Below, piece by piece: positions 60,909-64,000 of a DNA stretch of 64,000 bases. A model generated the notes under the pieces. It ran no database searches and had not been told where the DNA came from. It saw nothing but the letters and a program-made list of their open reading frames with translations. The stretch's first letter is position 1. Every line of letters starts with the position of its first letter. The DNA is from Haliea sp. (GTDB lineage Bacteria; Pseudomonadota; Gammaproteobacteria; Pseudomonadales; Halieaceae), in assembly GCA_016704305.1 (NCBI GenBank), contig JADJAL010000017.1, positions 1 to 64,000 on the forward strand, given 5' to 3'. A program made the position numbers and the translations under genes.

Positions 60909-61190
60909 ATGACCTTTTCGGTGTCAGTTTTGATTGCGATTGCCGCGCTGTTTCTGTTGATGGCCTTCAGGGCCTTGCGCAGCGGCAGTGCCACGGATTA
61001 CCTGTTGGCTGGCACGCAGTGCGTCGGTGTGCTGCTCTTGCTGAGTCCCTACCGTGAGGCGGCGTCCTACCTGTTGCTGCTGACGGCCTTTGCGTATCTG
61101 GTGAGCCAGGTACTGACGGGTGCGCGATTGATGAGCCGGCTGCTACCTTTGGCCGGTGCGGCAATGATTGCGCTTTATTTGCTGGTGTAA
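60909..61190 (+). CDS. Small hydrophobic membrane protein of unknown function
   Basis: This 93-residue protein has an N-terminal helix (about 3-20), two further hydrophobic stretches (about 30-66) and a C-terminal helix (about 78-93). The layout (MTFSVSVLIAIAALFLLMAF, STRMSRLLPL-like basic loop) recalls small MrpF/PhaF-like membrane proteins, but no family is assigned. It sits between gph and a lipoprotein gene on the same strand. Confidence 0.65.
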   Translation: MTFSVSVLIAIAALFLLMAFRALRSGSATDYLLAGTQCVGVLLLLSPYREAASYLLLLTAFAYLVSQVLTGARLMSRLLPLAGAAMIALYLLV

Positions 61191-61236
61191 CTGGCGATGA
61201 CGACAATAACGAGAAAGTAGCGATGGAGTGTTGAGC

Positions 61237-62328
61237 ATGACTATTCTTCTTCGGTGGATTGGTATTTCTGTCACGCTGTTCGCGATGACAGCGTGCAGTG
61301 AGGTTGAATTGAGTTGCGCGCCCGACGGCGCGGTGACACCGATCTGCGGCGTACAGATGCCGGAAGATATTGAGGCGCTGCCAAACGGAGGTGGACTGCT
61401 GATCGGCGAGTATGGCGACGGTGGGAAACTTGCGGGCGCACTCACCTGGTTGCAGCCCGGCGCCGACGCCGGGTTCGTGCGCCTTGTGGATAGCAGCACA
61501 ATCACCCGGGGCGCGAACGATCAGAATTGGGGCGACGCGGCTTGCTCGCCTCCAGACCTGTTGTCACCGCATGGCATCCATCTGGCGCAGCGCGGTGATG
61601 CACTGCAGTTGCTGGTGGTCAATCACAGCAGCCGTGAGCAAGTATTGTTCTATGAGTTGCAACCTGCTGCCGACGCCACTGCCGACGCCACCGTCTACGC
61701 CAAGAGGGCACCGACACTCGCGTGGCGTGGTTGCGTCACATTCCCCGATCACGCGGTACTGAACGATGTCGTCGCCTTGCCGGATGGCGGCATCGCCGTG
61801 ACCCATATGTACGACCGGGAAAACGAAATGCTGGCGCAGCTCAAGTCGGCGCTTGGGCTGAGTGACGGCTATGTCTGGCGCTGGAACCCGGGTTCGCCGC
61901 CCCGTGTCATGGCGAACACGGCTGCGGCCATGCCCAACGGGATCGAGATCGCGGACGACGGCAAGAGCATCTGGGTGAACAATTACATCGAAGGCGAACT
62001 GCGCCAGTACGACATCGCGGCGGAACAGTTGCTGGCCACGATAGCTGTTCCCAATATCGACAATTCCGCGTGGCTGGAAGACGGGCGCTTGCTACTCGCC
62101 TCCCATACCTCGCCGATGACGATGCTACCCTGCTTCGGCCTGACGCAGGGAAGTTGCGGCGCACCGTATGAACTGGTGGCGGTGGATACCCGCTCAGGAA
62201 CTACAGAGGTCATATTTGGCGCGCCCAAAGGCGGGCCTTTTGGTCCGGCAACGGTTGCCGTGGAGTACCAGGGAAAATTGTACGCGGGCTCCTTCTCAGG
62301 TGATCGAATGGCGCAGATCGCGCGGTAA
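61237..62328 (+). CDS. SMP-30/gluconolactonase-like lipoprotein
   Basis: This 363-residue protein has a lipoprotein signal MTILLRWIGISVTLFAMTAC (lipobox AMTAC). The six-bladed propeller pattern includes PEDIEALPNGGGLLIGEYGD, LNDVVALPDGGIAVTHM and AMPNGIEIADDGKSIWVNNY, as in SMP-30/paraoxonase-like lactonases. It may hydrolyse a lactone or bind a small molecule outside the cytoplasm. The ATG at 61237 has GGAG 8 bases upstream; TTG 61228 is less likely. Confidence 0.82.
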   Translation: MTILLRWIGISVTLFAMTACSEVELSCAPDGAVTPICGVQMPEDIEALPNGGGLLIGEYGDGGKLAGALTWLQPGADAGFVRLVDSSTITRGANDQNWGDAACSPPDLLSPHGIHLAQRGDALQLLVVNHSSREQVLFYELQPAADATADATVYAKRAPTLAWRGCVTFPDHAVLNDVVALPDGGIAVTHMYDRENEMLAQLKSALGLSDGYVWRWNPGSPPRVMANTAAAMPNGIEIADDGKSIWVNNYIEGELRQYDIAAEQLLATIAVPNIDNSAWLEDGRLLLASHTSPMTMLPCFGLTQGSCGAPYELVAVDTRSGTTEVIFGAPKGGPFGPATVAVEYQGKLYAGSFSGDRMAQIAR

Positions 62329-62595
62329 ACAATCAAGCTCTGCCGGTGTTCTGGTGCTGACCGTCGACGCAAGTAAACACTGGGGTGCTAGCGTCACTAT
62401 GTGATCACCGGCAGCATCCCCCCCAGACCTATAAAACTGCCCGAATTTCCGCTTGCATCAATGGGTATGCGGGATTACGGTGGGCGCATCCTGAAAATAG
62501 CGGGGTTCGGGAGGCTCTCATTGACTGTTCCGCAACCGCAAAAAAAATACGCAACAAGGTTAAATAAATAGCAATTCGCGCAAAGGAGTATGTGT
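62329..62595. other. Leader region of the OmpA-like gene
   Basis: This 267-base gap holds a TTGACT (62521-62526) that could be a -35 element, though the matching -10 is poor (A-rich, near 62545-62550). No gene or strong hairpin is seen. The AAAGGAG at 62582-62588 is the ribosome site of the next gene. Confidence 0.4.
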
Positions 62596-63654
62596 ATGAC
62601 CTATTTCAAGAAAGCATGTGCGGCGACAATGCTGGCACCGGCCCTTTTAGTTGGATCAGCTTTCGCAGCCGAGCCCGGGTTTTATCTCGGCGCCAGCGGT
62701 GGCCAATCCTTCATCAATGAGGAATATAACAACAACATTGACATTGACGATGATGCGACCGGTTGGAAGGCATATCTCGGTTATCAATTCATACCCTGGT
62801 TGGGCGTGGAAGCCGGCTACGTCGATTTCGGCGAGTACTCTAGCAATAATTTGTTCCAGGGTACGAATTTCGATGCTGACGTAGAAGCATCTGCCTGGGA
62901 GGGCTTCCTTGTCGGCACTTTGCCAATAGGGCCAGTCGATTTATTTGCCAAAGTGGGTGCGGCCGACTTGCAAGCAGAAGTCGATACAAAGAACTTTGGC
63001 ACAGAACAGGATAACGACACGCAGTTGGCCTACGGCGTAGGCGCAGCATACAACTTCGGTGACGGTCACTGGGGATTGCGCGTGGAGGCCGAAGGCTACG
63101 ACGACAACGAGGTCGACGACTTTTACTTCGTGTCTGCGGGTATCACCTATCGGTTCTTCACCAAAGCTGCTCCTGTAGCTGCCGCACCAGTGGCTGCCGC
63201 GCCCGAGGCGTGTCCAGACGGTGACAAGGACGGCGTCTGCGACGCGGTTGACCAGTGCCCGGATACCAAACCCGGCACGCGCGTTGGCTCTATCGGTTGC
63301 GATTGCGATTTCACCCTGTCGCTGCAGTTCGCGTTTGACTCGGCCAAGTTGACGGCTACGGATATCGCGCAGCTTGATAAGCTCGTGCCTGTCCTGAGCG
63401 ACCCGAACGCCGGCTTTATCGGTGGCGTGATTGAGGGCCATACCGATAGCGTTGGTACCGAAGAGTACAACATGGGCCTGTCGAAACGACGCGCTGAATC
63501 GGTAGCCAGCTACCTGCAATCACAGGGCGTGAATCTGGGTAATCGTTTCGCGACCGAAGCGTTTGGAGAATCCAAACCGATTGCGAGCAACGATACTGCG
63601 GAAGGTCGTGCCGAGAACCGTCGCGTCGTGATCCGCCGCACCGACTGCAAATAA
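62596..63654 (+). CDS. OmpA-family outer-membrane porin with thrombospondin-3-like repeats
   Basis: This 352-residue protein has a signal peptide (cleavage near AFAAEP, about residue 25), an eight-stranded beta-barrel (about 25-195), and an Ala/Pro hinge (APVAAAPVAAAP). A short calcium-binding type Asp-rich segment with cysteines (DKDGVCDAVDQCP) follows, then the peptidoglycan-binding OmpA domain (IEGHTDSVGTEEYNMGLSKR). It anchors the outer membrane to peptidoglycan. The ATG at 62596 is chosen since AAAGGAG is 7 bases upstream; 62590 is too close. Confidence 0.94.
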   Translation: MTYFKKACAATMLAPALLVGSAFAAEPGFYLGASGGQSFINEEYNNNIDIDDDATGWKAYLGYQFIPWLGVEAGYVDFGEYSSNNLFQGTNFDADVEASAWEGFLVGTLPIGPVDLFAKVGAADLQAEVDTKNFGTEQDNDTQLAYGVGAAYNFGDGHWGLRVEAEGYDDNEVDDFYFVSAGITYRFFTKAAPVAAAPVAAAPEACPDGDKDGVCDAVDQCPDTKPGTRVGSIGCDCDFTLSLQFAFDSAKLTATDIAQLDKLVPVLSDPNAGFIGGVIEGHTDSVGTEEYNMGLSKRRAESVASYLQSQGVNLGNRFATEAFGESKPIASNDTAEGRAENRRVVIRRTDCK

Positions 63655-63678
63655 CACAGTCGTTCTGGTAGTCATGGA

Positions 63679-63709
63679 AACCCGCGGGAGAAATCCCGCG
63701 GGTTTTTTT
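63679..63709 (+). terminator. Rho-independent terminator of the OmpA-like gene
   Basis: AACCCGCGGGA (63679-63689) pairs perfectly with TCCCGCGGGTT (63694-63704), with loop GAAA and a following T run to 63709. It is the strongest terminator in the window, as expected for an abundant porin mRNA. Confidence 0.95.
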
Positions 63710-63802
63710 ATTGGGGCCGAAATGGCGCTCGCGCCAGCGAGTAGCGCTATGGTGCTGGCTGGCCTCGCGCTGCTGGCCGAGGCCGTCCCCTGATACACCG
63801 TG

Positions 63803-64000
63803 TCAGGCGGGAAAAACCAGCGGGTTGAGTTTGTCGAACGACTCCTGCATCAGCCTGTTCCACGAATGGCGCAGTTCGCGCAGGTAGTTGTCCTCTTCCT
63901 CAAATACCAGGTAACGTCCCGGTTGCAACGACCCTTGATCCAGCAGATAAAGTTCGATGGGTGGCCCGACCATCAGGTTGCTGCGGATGGTTGCCTCCAT
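63803..64000 (-). CDS. Unrecognised protein, visible part only
   Basis: 65 residues are visible, ending SFDKLNPLVFPA, from a frame whose first ATG coincides with the window edge (64000), so the true N-terminus may lie outside. The sequence (IELYLLDQGSLQPGRYLVFE, LRELRHSWNRLM) looks coding and charged. No family is recognised. It converges on the OmpA-like gene. Confidence 0.5.
   Translation of the reverse strand: MEATIRSNLMVGPPIELYLLDQGSLQPGRYLVFEEEDNYLRELRHSWNRLMQESFDKLNPLVFPA

Overview
The window looks like a chromosomal segment of a GC-rich marine gammaproteobacterium, most likely of the Cellvibrionales/Halieaceae type. The support is gene order (ubiE-ubiJ-ubiB-hisI-hisE-tatA-tatB; hslV-hslU; priA/rpmE divergent; mrcA divergent from pilMNOPQ-aroK-aroB), a fused bioH-bioC gene of the kind known from Saccharophagus and Teredinibacter, a DUF3094 protein, and many lipoprotein hydrolases. 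Lineage is inferred from these features only. No rRNA, CRISPR array, prophage, integrase or recognisable insertion sequence is visible. There is one tRNA gene, tRNA-Pro(CGG).

Layout. 1-4.3 kb: minus-strand ubiquinone/histidine/Tat operon. 4.3-5.6 kb: a disturbed stretch with a 73-base tract of only G and C, followed by a damaged PIN-domain toxin with its FitA-like antitoxin. 5.65-6.6 kb: a VOC-fold protein and a deoxyinosine-type DNA glycosylase. 6.6-13.7 kb, minus strand: DUF971 protein, hslU, hslV (with an excellent sigma-32 promoter), SPOR protein, argS, priA. 13.9-15.6 kb: rpmE and a malic enzyme. 15.7-26.3 kb: penicillin-binding protein 1A, type IV pilus assembly genes pilMNOPQ, aroK, aroB, hemE. 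26.7-30.5 kb: cysE, a hexapeptide acyltransferase, srkA, a ComF protein. 30.6-35.2 kb: biotin operon bioB-bioF-bioHC-bioD. 35.5-43.4 kb: acyl-CoA dehydrogenase, DUF3094, tRNA-Pro, epmB, a glutamine-synthetase-like ligase, mtnA, gcvT. 43.4-47.6 kb: HNH nuclease, a degenerate EAL protein coupled to a degenerate HD-GYP protein, a DUF4382 lipoprotein. 48-62.3 kb: an accessory region of oxidoreductases, hydrolases, GST, thioesterase, luciferase-like and metallo-beta-lactamase proteins. 62.6-63.7 kb: an OmpA-family porin with a strong terminator.

Two things stand out. First, several gene-free gaps hold long imperfect inverted repeats (about 24-60 bp arms). In two sets the loop or inner part is shared between copies while the arms differ: a pair near 26.4 kb has identical 13-base loops, and copies near 25.0, 56.1 and 56.25 kb share GGGAC/GTCCC borders and a similar inner part. 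The two close pairs are each arranged head-to-head, as in REP/BIME elements. Second, at least six otherwise well-conserved genes (vapC, malic enzyme, pilQ, bioF, acyl-CoA dehydrogenase, luciferase-like oxidoreductase), and probably a DUF4382 lipoprotein, are each broken by a small frameshift. Such a density in housekeeping genes suggests indel errors in the assembled sequence at least as much as real decay, so these genes are reported as apparent frameshifts.
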